A DNA stretch of 64,000 nt from Deferribacteraceae bacterium V6Fe1 (GTDB lineage Bacteria > Chrysiogenota > Deferribacteres > Deferribacterales > Deferrivibrionaceae). The notes beneath the pieces were generated by a model, which worked only from the letters and a program-made list of their open reading frames with translations, did not search any database and was not told the origin of the DNA. Positions 25,309-33,050 of this stretch are shown here, one piece after another. The position numbers and the translations under genes are program-made. The stretch's first letter is position 1; every line of letters starts with the position of its first letter. The stretch spans positions 1,624,001-1,688,000 of the forward strand of contig CP063375.1 in the NCBI GenBank assembly GCA_022813675.1, read 5' to 3'.

Positions 25309-25647
25309 ATGGTTGATGTAAATATTAAGTTTGTTAAGCTTGTTTCAGGTGATTCGGTAATGGGGAAGTTGGAGGATGGAAAATTAAAGGATGTTGTTCA
25401 AATTCAGGCAATCCCTGCTGGCGGTGGGGTTCAACTTGCAATTCTTCCTTTTGGATTTCCATTTGAAGAGGAGGTAGGCGGAGAAATAAAAGAAGAACAT
25501 ATTCTGTATGAGTATCAAAAAGTTCCGGAGGAGCTTGTTAATAAATATCTAGAAACTAAAAGCAATATCAAGATTGCAAGCAGTATTCCTGATGTAGGAC
25601 CACTTGGAGGTGGCAAAAGCTCAGGTGGCAGCGGAATTATCCTGTAA
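25309..25647 (+). CDS. Small beta-rich protein, possibly Sm-like, unknown function
   Basis: The 112-residue product starts at ATG 25309 with TTTGGAGGAAT upstream. Residues 4-60 look like a small beta barrel of the Sm type (VKLVSGDSVMGKLEDGKL, then VVQIQAIPAGGGVQLAILPF). A charged helix (EELVNKYLETKSN) and a Gly/Ser-rich tail ending GSGIIL follow. No enzyme motif is visible. The Sm comparison rests only on strand pattern. It has its own promoter and ends 9 bp before the Nudix gene. Confidence 0.6.
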   Translation: MVDVNIKFVKLVSGDSVMGKLEDGKLKDVVQIQAIPAGGGVQLAILPFGFPFEEEVGGEIKEEHILYEYQKVPEELVNKYLETKSNIKIASSIPDVGPLGGGKSSGGSGIIL

Positions 25648-25656
25648 TGGTTTGTA

Positions 25657-26199
25657 ATGGATAGACACTGGAAAAAATTAAATACGCACAGAGAGTATCT
25701 TGACAGGGTACTCTCTGTGGAACATCGTGAATTTTATTTTAGCAAAGAAAATGCTTCTATGAACTTTACGGTAATAAATACCAATGACTGGGTTACTATC
25801 ATCCCTATAACTTCCGACAATAAATTTGTTTTGGTGAAGCAGTATAGGATAGGCACGGAAGAAACTACCTTTGAATTTCCCGGAGGGGCTATAAATAAAG
25901 GTGAGGATAAGCTAAATGCAGCTCTCAGAGAATTGAAAGAGGAAACAGGTATTGAACCGAAGGAGATAAAACTTTTAGGGGAGGTTCATCCTAACCCTGC
26001 CTTTATGAGTAACAAAGCTTATGTCTATCTCGCAACGGGGTGTGAATTTAAGTACGATTTGAATTTGGATATGTTCGAGGATATAGAATTGATAACATTA
26101 AGTAAAAATGAATTGGAAGAGTATATAAAAGATGGTATAATAAAGCATAGCATAGTATTGGCTGCTTATTCTTTATTTTTAGTTGATAACAAAGTTTGA
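25657..26199 (+). CDS. Nudix hydrolase, ADP-ribose pyrophosphatase type
   Basis: The perfect Nudix box G-X5-E-X7-REUXEEXGU is GAINKGEDKLNAALRELKEE followed by TGI (residues ~88-110). The fold around it (VLVKQYRIG before, LGEVHPNPAFMSNKAYVYLA after) matches the ADP-ribose/NDP-sugar pyrophosphatase group, which cleaves ADP-ribose to AMP and ribose-5-phosphate. Length is 180 residues. The stop overlaps the GAGG that serves the next gene. Exact substrate is not assignable. Confidence 0.9.
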   Translation: MDRHWKKLNTHREYLDRVLSVEHREFYFSKENASMNFTVINTNDWVTIIPITSDNKFVLVKQYRIGTEETTFEFPGGAINKGEDKLNAALRELKEETGIEPKEIKLLGEVHPNPAFMSNKAYVYLATGCEFKYDLNLDMFEDIELITLSKNELEEYIKDGIIKHSIVLAAYSLFLVDNKV

Positions 26200-26207
26200 G
26201 GTAGTTT

Positions 26208-27005
26208 ATTTACCGAAAAATTAAAAATTATAAAATTTACTTTATAGATTTCTTACTTATAGGTTTTATAATAATATCATCATTTTTATTGCTAAGAAAT
26301 CTGTCTGAAAACCTCGGATACAACTGGCAATTTTATCGTATTTGGGAATATTTAATAAAAAAGACAGAAAACGGATATGAGTTTGGTATTTTAATAAAAG
26401 GTCTTTTTATTACTTTGGAAGTTTCCGCTATTAGTCTGATTTTGTCTTTTATTTTTGGACTGTTCAGTGCACTTTTCAGCATATCAAACTCTTTTATGCT
26501 GAAACTCATATCTGCTTTCTATGTGGAAACCATAAGAAATACTCCATTATTGATTCAGATATTTTTTAATTATTTTGTAATTTCACCTATTTTTAATATA
26601 TCACCTTTTGTGACGGCCATACTTACACTAAGCCTGTTTGAAGGGGCGTACGCATCGGAAATTATAAGAGGCGGGATAAATTCTATTCATTCGGGTCAGT
26701 ATGAAGCTGCAAGAAGTCTGGGCTTAACTGAATATCAAATGTACCGATTTATTGTTTTACCTCAGGCATTAAAAAATGTGGCACCCCCCCTTGCAAGTCA
26801 AGGAATCTCTCTTATTAAAGATTCATCTCTTGTAAGTACGATATCTGTTTATGAATTGACCCTTTACGGGCAGGCAATAGTCAGTGAAACATTCTTGAGC
26901 TTTGAAGTATGGTTTACAATTGCTTTGATATATCTTATAATAAATGTGATATTGTCGGCCGGGATAAAAATATTTTCAAAAAAAGTTACAAGGAGTGCAA
27001 AATGA
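26208..27005 (+). CDS. Polar amino-acid ABC permease, probable AUU start
   Basis: This inner-membrane permease of the HisM/GlnP group has the EAA loop GQYEAARSLGLTEYQMYRFI near residue 165 and LIKDSSLVSTISVYEL. The only ATG/GTG/TTG near the front is TTG 26289, which would remove the first membrane helix (FLLIGFIIISSFLLL) and lacks a Shine-Dalgarno. The sister permease at 27821 keeps that helix. ATT at 26208 has GAGG six bases upstream, and in-frame coding runs back to there from a TAG at 26202. I therefore propose an AUU start (265 residues). The binding-protein gene overlaps its stop by ATGA. Confidence 0.8.
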   Translation: MYRKIKNYKIYFIDFLLIGFIIISSFLLLRNLSENLGYNWQFYRIWEYLIKKTENGYEFGILIKGLFITLEVSAISLILSFIFGLFSALFSISNSFMLKLISAFYVETIRNTPLLIQIFFNYFVISPIFNISPFVTAILTLSLFEGAYASEIIRGGINSIHSGQYEAARSLGLTEYQMYRFIVLPQALKNVAPPLASQGISLIKDSSLVSTISVYELTLYGQAIVSETFLSFEVWFTIALIYLIINVILSAGIKIFSKKVTRSAK

Positions 27006-27820
27006 AAAAAGTGTTAAGCGTTGTTGTTGTATTGCTTATTATGTTTGGAGCAAGTGTTTATGCTGACTCTGTAAGGGAAAGTCTTACAAAAGAAAGCACA
27101 ATCGAGAAGATTCTACGAAGAGGTTACATTAAGGTTGGAATGTCAACTTTTGTACCTTGGGCGATGCAGGATAAAAATGGAAATCTGATAGGTTTTGAGA
27201 TTGATGTGGCCAAAAGATTAGCTCAAGATATGGGTGTAAAAGTAGAATTTATACCTACAAAATGGTCAGGAATTATTCCTGCTCTTTTGACGGGCAAGTA
27301 TGATGTAATTATCGGAGGTATGGGAATCACACCTGAAAGGAATAAAAAAGTAAATTTTACTATCCCTTATGATTATTCAGGTATGTCTATCGTAGCACAT
27401 AAGGAAAAGGCCAAGGGTTTCAGCAAATTGGAAGATTTTAACAAAAGCGATGTCGTAATTGCCGTAAGAATTGGCACTACTGCTGAAAGTGCTGTTAAGA
27501 AGTATTTGCCTAATGCCAAATTGAAACTTTTTGATGATGAGTCTCAGGCGATTCAAGAGCTTTTGACAGGTCGTGTTCATGCAGTAGTTGCTTCTGCTCC
27601 AATGCCTGCTTTTCAGGCGATAGAGCATAGTGATAAGCTTTTTGTTCCTTTTAAAGAAACTTTTACTAAAGAGCCTATTGCGTTTGCAATTAGAAAGGGT
27701 GATGTGGATACTTTAAATTATTTCAACAGTTGGATTACAATTGTTGAATCAGAAGGTTGGCTCAAAGAGAGGAAAGATTATTGGTTTAATTCAAAGGATT
27801 GGGAGCAACTTTTGAAATAA
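27002..27820 (+). CDS. Polar amino-acid ABC binding protein
   Basis: This periplasmic protein of the SBP_bac_3 family has a signal peptide (KVLSVVVVLLIMFGASVYA) and family blocks RGYIKVGMSTFVPWAMQDKN, LIGFEIDVAKRLAQDMGVK, FIPTKWSGIIPALLTGKYD and GGMGITPERNKKVNFT. It probably binds a polar amino acid. ATG 27002 has AAGGAG upstream and overlaps the permease stop. The 272-residue length is normal. It lies between two permease genes that likely form a heterodimer. Confidence 0.92.
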   Translation: MKKVLSVVVVLLIMFGASVYADSVRESLTKESTIEKILRRGYIKVGMSTFVPWAMQDKNGNLIGFEIDVAKRLAQDMGVKVEFIPTKWSGIIPALLTGKYDVIIGGMGITPERNKKVNFTIPYDYSGMSIVAHKEKAKGFSKLEDFNKSDVVIAVRIGTTAESAVKKYLPNAKLKLFDDESQAIQELLTGRVHAVVASAPMPAFQAIEHSDKLFVPFKETFTKEPIAFAIRKGDVDTLNYFNSWITIVESEGWLKERKDYWFNSKDWEQLLK

Positions 27821-28690
27821 ATGAAAAAAGTTAAATTTAAGAGGATAGACATACTGGTATTGTCTATCCTTCTTATAATTGTTTTTTATGTTTTTTATAG
27901 AATAAATATTTATATCGACTACCATTGGCAATGGCATCGTGTAGTTGATTATATCATCAATAAAGATGAAAACGGATACCATTTCGGTCTATTGTCAAAA
28001 GGGTTATTTTATACTTTAAAATTAAGTTTATGGTCTATTATCTTTAGCATTATTTTAGGATTTATATTTGGCACTTTCAGATCTTTTAAACGACCATTTT
28101 TTAGGTTTGGCTCTTTGGTATATGTTGAAGTGAATAGAAATATCCCGCCGTTAATTTTGATTTTTATTTTTTACTTTTTTATAAGTGATCAAATTTTCAC
28201 ATTGCTTGAAGTTGAGTATTTCATAAGAAATTTAGGTGAGACTACCCGTGAAATAATTTCAATATTTTTTGCACCCCCCAATTTGATTTCATCTTTTTTT
28301 GCCGGTGTATTGGCACTATCTGTATTTGAAAGTGCTTACATTGCTGAGATTGTTAAAGCAGGTATAGAATCTGTTGATGTTGGGCAAAAAGAGGCTGCAA
28401 AAGCTCTGGGTTTGTCAAAGTATCAGGTTTTACGGTATATAATTATTCCGCAAGCTTCCAAAGTAATAATTCCTCCACTTAGTAACCAATGTATTTCGAC
28501 GATAAAGGATTCCTCAATTGTTTCCGTGATAGCTATCCCTGAACTCACATTTCAAGGTATGGAGATGATGTCAGCGACTTATCTGTCATACGAGACTTGG
28601 ATTACGGTAACCTTCTTTTACTTTATTCTTACATTTTCACTTTCTTTATTAAATAAAAGGATTGAAAAGACTTATACTCTTAATTTCTGA
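27821..28690 (+). CDS. Polar amino-acid ABC permease
   Basis: This is the second permease of the amino-acid importer, 289 residues. The first helix is ILVLSILLIIVFYVF, then HWQWHRVVDYI, an insertion of about 25 residues around residue 130 (EYFIRNLGETTREII) and the EAA loop GQKEAAKALGLSKYQVLRYI near residue 187. It is related to the first permease (shared DENGYHFG/TENGYEFG and KDSS motifs). The ATG abuts the binding-protein stop. No ATPase gene follows; the next gene is pstS, so the ATPase must be encoded elsewhere. Confidence 0.9.
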   Translation: MKKVKFKRIDILVLSILLIIVFYVFYRINIYIDYHWQWHRVVDYIINKDENGYHFGLLSKGLFYTLKLSLWSIIFSIILGFIFGTFRSFKRPFFRFGSLVYVEVNRNIPPLILIFIFYFFISDQIFTLLEVEYFIRNLGETTREIISIFFAPPNLISSFFAGVLALSVFESAYIAEIVKAGIESVDVGQKEAAKALGLSKYQVLRYIIIPQASKVIIPPLSNQCISTIKDSSIVSVIAIPELTFQGMEMMSATYLSYETWITVTFFYFILTFSLSLLNKRIEKTYTLNF

Positions 28691-28691
28691 T

Positions 28692-28730
28692 TTTACATTT
28701 ATTTTACATCAAGGTTACACTTTTCTGACA
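28692..28730 (+). promoter_or_regulatory. Pho box upstream of pstS: four 11-bp-phased repeats
   Basis: TTTACA (28692), TTTACA (28703), GTTACA (28714) and CTGACA (28725) recur with exactly 11-bp spacing. This is the layout bound by PhoB/PhoP-type regulators. Likely -10 sequences are GATTAT (28737) or TAAAAT (28755). phoB-phoR lie 6 kb away. Confidence 0.85.
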
Positions 28731-28775
28731 AATTAAGATTATCCTTCCTCATCCTAAAATTAAGGAGGAAGATTG

Positions 28776-29783
28776 ATGAAAAGAATCTTATTTTTTGCTG
28801 CTATTGTTTCGGTATTATTGGTTGCAGCAGGTAGTGTCTTTGCAAGGGAGCAGATAAGGATTGTTGGCTCCAGCACGGTATATCCGTTTTCAAGTTATGT
28901 TGCAGAAGAATTTGGGGCGACGACAAATTTTAAAACTCCCGTTGTTGAGTCAACAGGCTCAGGGGGTGGCCATAAGCTGTTTGGTGAAGGGGTAGGGGAG
29001 AAAACCCCTGACATAACTAATTCTTCAAGAAGAATCAAAGTGAAAGAGCTGCAAAATAATATTGAAAAAGGGATTGAAACCATTGAGCTTAAGATAGGTT
29101 TTGACGGGATAGTTTTGGCGGAAAATAAAGATGCAAGCGATTTGAAACTTTCTCGAAAAGATATATTGCTTGCTGTAGCCGAAGAGGTGCCGGTAGGTGA
29201 GAAGCTTGTAAAAAACCCTTATAAATATTGGAATGAGATTAATCCTGATTTGCCGAAAAGAAAGATTTTAATTTACGGGCCTCCTACATCTTCAGGCACA
29301 AGAGATGCTTTTGAAGAGTTGGTAATGGAAGAGGCTTCTAAAAAGATAAAAGAGTATGGCGGAAAGTATTCTAAAATTAGGACTGATGGTGTTTATATCC
29401 CTGCAGGAGAGAATGATAATTTAATTGTTCAAAGACTAGTCAAAGACAAAGACGCAGTAGGAATATTCGGTTACAGCTTTCTTGAAGAAAATAGTGATAG
29501 GATAAAAGGAGCAACTGTGGACGGATATGAGCCAACTTTTGAAAATATATCTTCCGGCAAATATCCCGTATCAAGGAGCTTATATTTTTATGTTAAAAAG
29601 AATCATTTAGGCAAAATCCCCGGTATTGAAGAATATGTTGACCTTTTTTTAAGTGAAAAGATGATTGGGGGTAGGGGTGTTTTGAAAAGGATAGGTCTTA
29701 TCCCGTTGCCAAAGGCTGACAGAGATAAAACAAGAGCTGAGTGGGAAAGTAGAAAAGCATTAACTATAAGTGATATAAAATAA
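28776..29783 (+). CDS. pstS: Phosphate-binding protein PstS
   Basis: PstS captures phosphate in the periplasm for the Pst importer. A signal peptide (ILFFAAIVSVLLVAAGSVFA) is followed by IRIVGSSTVYPFSSYVAEEF, VESTGSGGGHKLFGEG and the phosphate-contact block PPTSSGTRDAFEELVMEE. I start at ATG 28776, seven bases after GGAGG, not TTG 28773. The 335-residue protein is of the long PstS type common in marine and deep-branching bacteria. Its promoter region has a four-repeat Pho box. Confidence 0.94.
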   Translation: MKRILFFAAIVSVLLVAAGSVFAREQIRIVGSSTVYPFSSYVAEEFGATTNFKTPVVESTGSGGGHKLFGEGVGEKTPDITNSSRRIKVKELQNNIEKGIETIELKIGFDGIVLAENKDASDLKLSRKDILLAVAEEVPVGEKLVKNPYKYWNEINPDLPKRKILIYGPPTSSGTRDAFEELVMEEASKKIKEYGGKYSKIRTDGVYIPAGENDNLIVQRLVKDKDAVGIFGYSFLEENSDRIKGATVDGYEPTFENISSGKYPVSRSLYFYVKKNHLGKIPGIEEYVDLFLSEKMIGGRGVLKRIGLIPLPKADRDKTRAEWESRKALTISDIK

Positions 29784-29791
29784 AGTAAAAG

Positions 29792-29815
29792 AATGGGCTG
29801 ATTTAATCAGCCCAT
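29792..29815 (+). promoter_or_regulatory. Intercistronic hairpin between pstS and pstC
   Basis: AATGGGCTGATT and AATCAGCCCATT form a near-perfect 11-bp stem with almost no loop. Only a weak T stretch follows. It probably lowers pstCAB expression relative to pstS or protects the pstS mRNA. Confidence 0.65.
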
Positions 29816-29836
29816 TTATAAGTTTAATGGGGTAAT

Positions 29837-31075
29837 ATGACTGCGATATTTTTTTATATTTTTTTAATATGCATATTTTCAATACTTATTGTAGGGCATT
29901 ACTTGGGTATAAAAAAAGCCTTACTTTTGGAATCAGAGCAGAAACTAAAATCACGACCTTATTATTATGGTTGGTACTGCCTAATATGGATGAGTATACC
30001 AGCCTTTTTATTTTATGTAATTTTATCGATTTTGTCATTTTATAAGATATTTTATTTTTCCCCCTTTTTAACATATGTCTTTACCTTTTTGTTTGTGGTT
30101 ATCGGTCTTTTATTAAGTTTGAAAAATATTACTCCCAAATTAAATGCAAGAGTTAAAGTGGAAAAGTTTATAGATATTTTGCTTCTTGTATGTGCTGGCA
30201 TTACAATATTGGTTACAATAGGGATTGTTCTTTCAATATTTTTCGAATCGCTGAAATTTTTCAAAAATATCAATATATTTGACTTTATTTTTGGCACAAA
30301 GTGGGAGCCTGATACAGCATTTTTGGGGGGTGCTGGCAGAGGTGATGAGATGGTTGCCGAGCCTAAGTTTGGCTCTGTCCCACTATTTGCAGGTACTGTA
30401 ATGATTACGTTGATAGCAATGTTTGTAGCTGTTCCTACTGGACTATTTAGTGCAATATATCTTTCCGAATATGCATCTAAAAATATTAGAAAAAAGATTA
30501 AACCTTTATTGGAAATTTTGGCAGGGATACCTACGGTTGTTTACGGTTTTTTCGCAGCAATAACCGTTAGCCCTTTGGTAGTCAAAATTGCAGAATCATT
30601 AGGTCTTAAGGCAGAATATACTAATGCTCTTGCCCCGGGGATTGTTATGGGGATAATGATAATCCCTTACATTTCATCTTTGTCTGATGATGTTATAAAT
30701 GCAGTACCAAAAAGTTTAAGAGAAGGGTCATTGGCACTTGGAACAACAAAGTCCGAAACGATAAAACATGTGGTTTTGCCTGCTGCATTACCAGGAATTT
30801 TTTCTGCCATAATATTAGCTGTTTCAAGAGCAATAGGGGAAACAATGATTGTAGTGATGGCGGCAGGTCTTAGGCCTAATCTTACGTTAAATCCTTTGGA
30901 AGGGATGACAACGGTAACAGTCAGGATTGTGGATGCCTTGGTAGGTGATCAAGAGTTTGGCAGTCTTGAAACTTTGTCTGCATTCGGATTGGGATTTGTT
31001 TTGTTGTTGATAACTCTGATTTTAAACATTTTTTCTATGAAAATTGTTAGGCGTTTTAGAGAAAAGTATGAATAA
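29837..31075 (+). CDS. pstC: Phosphate ABC permease PstC
   Basis: PstC is an inner-membrane permease. The core has six helices and the EAA-type loop VPKSLREGSLALGTTKSETI near residue 295; GETMIVVMAAGLRPN is typical of PstC. About 100 extra N-terminal residues with three more predicted helices (FIFLICIFSILIVGHYLG-type start, ILSILSFYKIFYFSPFLTYV) make it 412 residues, longer than E. coli PstC (about 319). This longer form goes with the PstA type found next to it. GGGG lies before the ATG. Confidence 0.92.
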   Translation: MTAIFFYIFLICIFSILIVGHYLGIKKALLLESEQKLKSRPYYYGWYCLIWMSIPAFLFYVILSILSFYKIFYFSPFLTYVFTFLFVVIGLLLSLKNITPKLNARVKVEKFIDILLLVCAGITILVTIGIVLSIFFESLKFFKNINIFDFIFGTKWEPDTAFLGGAGRGDEMVAEPKFGSVPLFAGTVMITLIAMFVAVPTGLFSAIYLSEYASKNIRKKIKPLLEILAGIPTVVYGFFAAITVSPLVVKIAESLGLKAEYTNALAPGIVMGIMIIPYISSLSDDVINAVPKSLREGSLALGTTKSETIKHVVLPAALPGIFSAIILAVSRAIGETMIVVMAAGLRPNLTLNPLEGMTTVTVRIVDALVGDQEFGSLETLSAFGLGFVLLLITLILNIFSMKIVRRFREKYE

Positions 31076-31086
31076 GGTGGTTGTTA

Positions 31087-32250
31087 ATGTCCGTTAAAAA
31101 TATTCATAGTAAGATAAATAGAAAAAGATATTTGAAAGAAAAGGTTTTCAAAATCTATGGCATAATTGCTCTTATGATTTCATTTCTATTTTTGCTTACA
31201 TTTTTTGGCAATATGATTGGCAAGGGTTATTCGGCATTAAGGCAAGCTAAAATATATACTACAATAACTATTACGCCCGAAGTGCTGGAAGACCCCGCTT
31301 ACGCATTCCCTGAAGAAGATTATTATTTTGTAAGTCGCGATGAAATAAGAAGATTGCCGTTAATGATACAGGATTCCAAAGGGATGATGAATAAAACATT
31401 TAAGGAGTGGGTAACAGCAGACTCTGAAGTGGATCAATATTTAAAAGGGAAACCTTCAAGACTTAAAAATACTGACAAGAAGTACATTGATAAGCTAAAA
31501 GAGGAGGGGAGAGTCAGACTATTTTTTAACTGGGGTTTTTTTACAAACGGGGATTCTAATCTCCCGGAAATAGCAGGTATAAAAGCTGCTATGTTTGGAA
31601 CTATTTATGTGATGATTATCACAATTTTGGTAAGTGTGCCAATCGGTATTGCCACTGCAATTTATTTGGAGGAATATGCCAAAGATAATTTTCTGACAAG
31701 GATAATTGAGGTCAATATTAATAATTTGGCAGCTATCCCTTCAATCATTTACGGTCTTTTGGGCCTTGCTATATTTATAAATGTGTTACATGTTCCAAGG
31801 TCATCTGCCCTTGCTGGAGGGCTTACTTTGGGGATTATGAACTTACCTGTCATAGTCATCAGTGCCAGAGCTGCAATAAAGTCAATCCCACCTTCTATTA
31901 AAGAAGCAGCTTATGGAGTGGGTGCTTCAAAATTGCAGGTAATATGGCACCATATTCTCCCACTTGCAATCCCCGGAATTTTGACTGGTTTTATTATAGG
32001 TCTTGCCAGGTCGATAGGTGAAACTGCCCCTCTTCTTATTATAGGTATGGTAGCTTATATCCCCGATGCCCCTACAAGCTTTACTCAATCCACGACTGTA
32101 TTGCCTGCACAGATTTATAATTGGTCTACAGCCTCATTAAGGGCTTTTACGGAAAAGACAGCACTTGCTATTTTAGTCTTACTAACGGTAATGCTGTTTT
32201 TAAATGCTATTGCCATTTGGCTTAGAAATAAATACGAAAAACAGTGGTAA
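31087..32250 (+). CDS. pstA: Phosphate ABC permease PstA with N-terminal DUF3333-like region
   Basis: PstA pairs with PstC. Residues 1-150 hold one membrane helix and a periplasmic region (EVLEDPAYAFPEEDYYFVSR, FKEWVTADSEVDQYLKGKP) of the DUF3333 type. Residues 165-387 are the permease core with IPPSIKEAAYGVGASKLQVI and GLARSIGETAPLLIIGM. ATG 31087 is seven bases after GGTGG and preferred to TTG 31081. The 387-residue length fits this subtype. The stop lies 15 bp before the pstB ATG. Confidence 0.92.
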   Translation: MSVKNIHSKINRKRYLKEKVFKIYGIIALMISFLFLLTFFGNMIGKGYSALRQAKIYTTITITPEVLEDPAYAFPEEDYYFVSRDEIRRLPLMIQDSKGMMNKTFKEWVTADSEVDQYLKGKPSRLKNTDKKYIDKLKEEGRVRLFFNWGFFTNGDSNLPEIAGIKAAMFGTIYVMIITILVSVPIGIATAIYLEEYAKDNFLTRIIEVNINNLAAIPSIIYGLLGLAIFINVLHVPRSSALAGGLTLGIMNLPVIVISARAAIKSIPPSIKEAAYGVGASKLQVIWHHILPLAIPGILTGFIIGLARSIGETAPLLIIGMVAYIPDAPTSFTQSTTVLPAQIYNWSTASLRAFTEKTALAILVLLTVMLFLNAIAIWLRNKYEKQW

Positions 32251-32265
32251 ACGGAGATGAATGCT

Positions 32266-33024
32266 ATGAATATTAAGATGTCAGCAACAAATGTAAATTT
32301 TTATTACGGAGAGTTTAAGGCACTTAAAAATATAAATATTAAGTTTTACGAAAATCATGTTACAGCACTGATTGGGCCTTCCGGTTGCGGTAAAAGTACA
32401 TTTTTAAGGTGTCTTAACAGAATGAATGATTTGATTGACGGCACAAAAGTAGAAGGGGAAATTTTACTGGACAGTGAAAATATTTATGATGCTGATGTAG
32501 ACGTAGTGGAGTTGCGAAAAAAGGTAGGGATGGTATTTCAAAAGCCGAATCCTTTTCCCAAATCGATTTATGAAAATATTGCCTATGGGCCCAAAATACA
32601 CGGTATGGCAAATAAAGGTGCCGAAATGGATGAACTTGTAGAAAACTCTCTGAAAAAAGCATTTTTATGGGATGAGGTAAAGGATAGATTGCATGCCCCT
32701 GCCACAGCACTTTCAGGAGGGCAGCAACAGCGGCTTTGTATTGCAAGAGCAATAGCTATGAAACCTGACATAATTCTCATGGATGAGCCTGCATCAGCCC
32801 TTGATCCTATTGCAACTCAGAAGATAGAAGATTTGATTTTTGAGCTTAAGAATAATTTTACAATAATTATAGTGACTCACAGTATGCAGCAAGCTGCAAG
32901 AGTCTCAGATTTTACCGCATTTTTTTATATGGGAAATTTAATAGAATTCGGTAAAACGGATGAAATATTTACAAAACCCAAACTAAAGCAGACGGAAGAT
33001 TATATCACAGGTAGATTTGGTTAA
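32266..33024 (+). CDS. pstB: Phosphate ABC ATPase PstB
   Basis: PstB powers phosphate import. Walker A is GPSGCGKST near residue 37, Q-loop [16 protein letters not shown], signature [16 protein letters not shown] near residue 146, Walker [17 protein letters not shown], and H-loop [19 protein letters not shown]. The length (252 residues) is standard. Two ATG codons are in frame (32257, 32266). The second has GGAG nine bases upstream; the first has it directly adjacent, so the second is chosen. It is the last gene of pstSCAB and is convergent with phoR. Confidence 0.95.
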   Translation: MNIKMSATNVNFYYGEFKALKNINIKFYENHVTALIGPSGCGKSTFLRCLNRMNDLIDGTKVEGEILLDSENIYDADVDVVELRKKVGMVFQKPNPFPKSIYENIAYGPKIHGMANKGAEMDELVENSLKKAFLWDEVKDRLHAPATALSGGQQQRLCIARAIAMKPDIILMDEPASALDPIATQKIEDLIFELKNNFTIIIVTHSMQQAARVSDFTAFFYMGNLIEFGKTDEIFTKPKLKQTEDYITGRFG

Positions 33025-33050
33025 AATTTATATGGTAGTTTAAAAAGGTA

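Noticed and set aside
26289-27005. TTG 26289 as the true start of the permease
   Set aside because: It has no Shine-Dalgarno and drops a membrane helix present in the sister permease and still coded in frame upstream.
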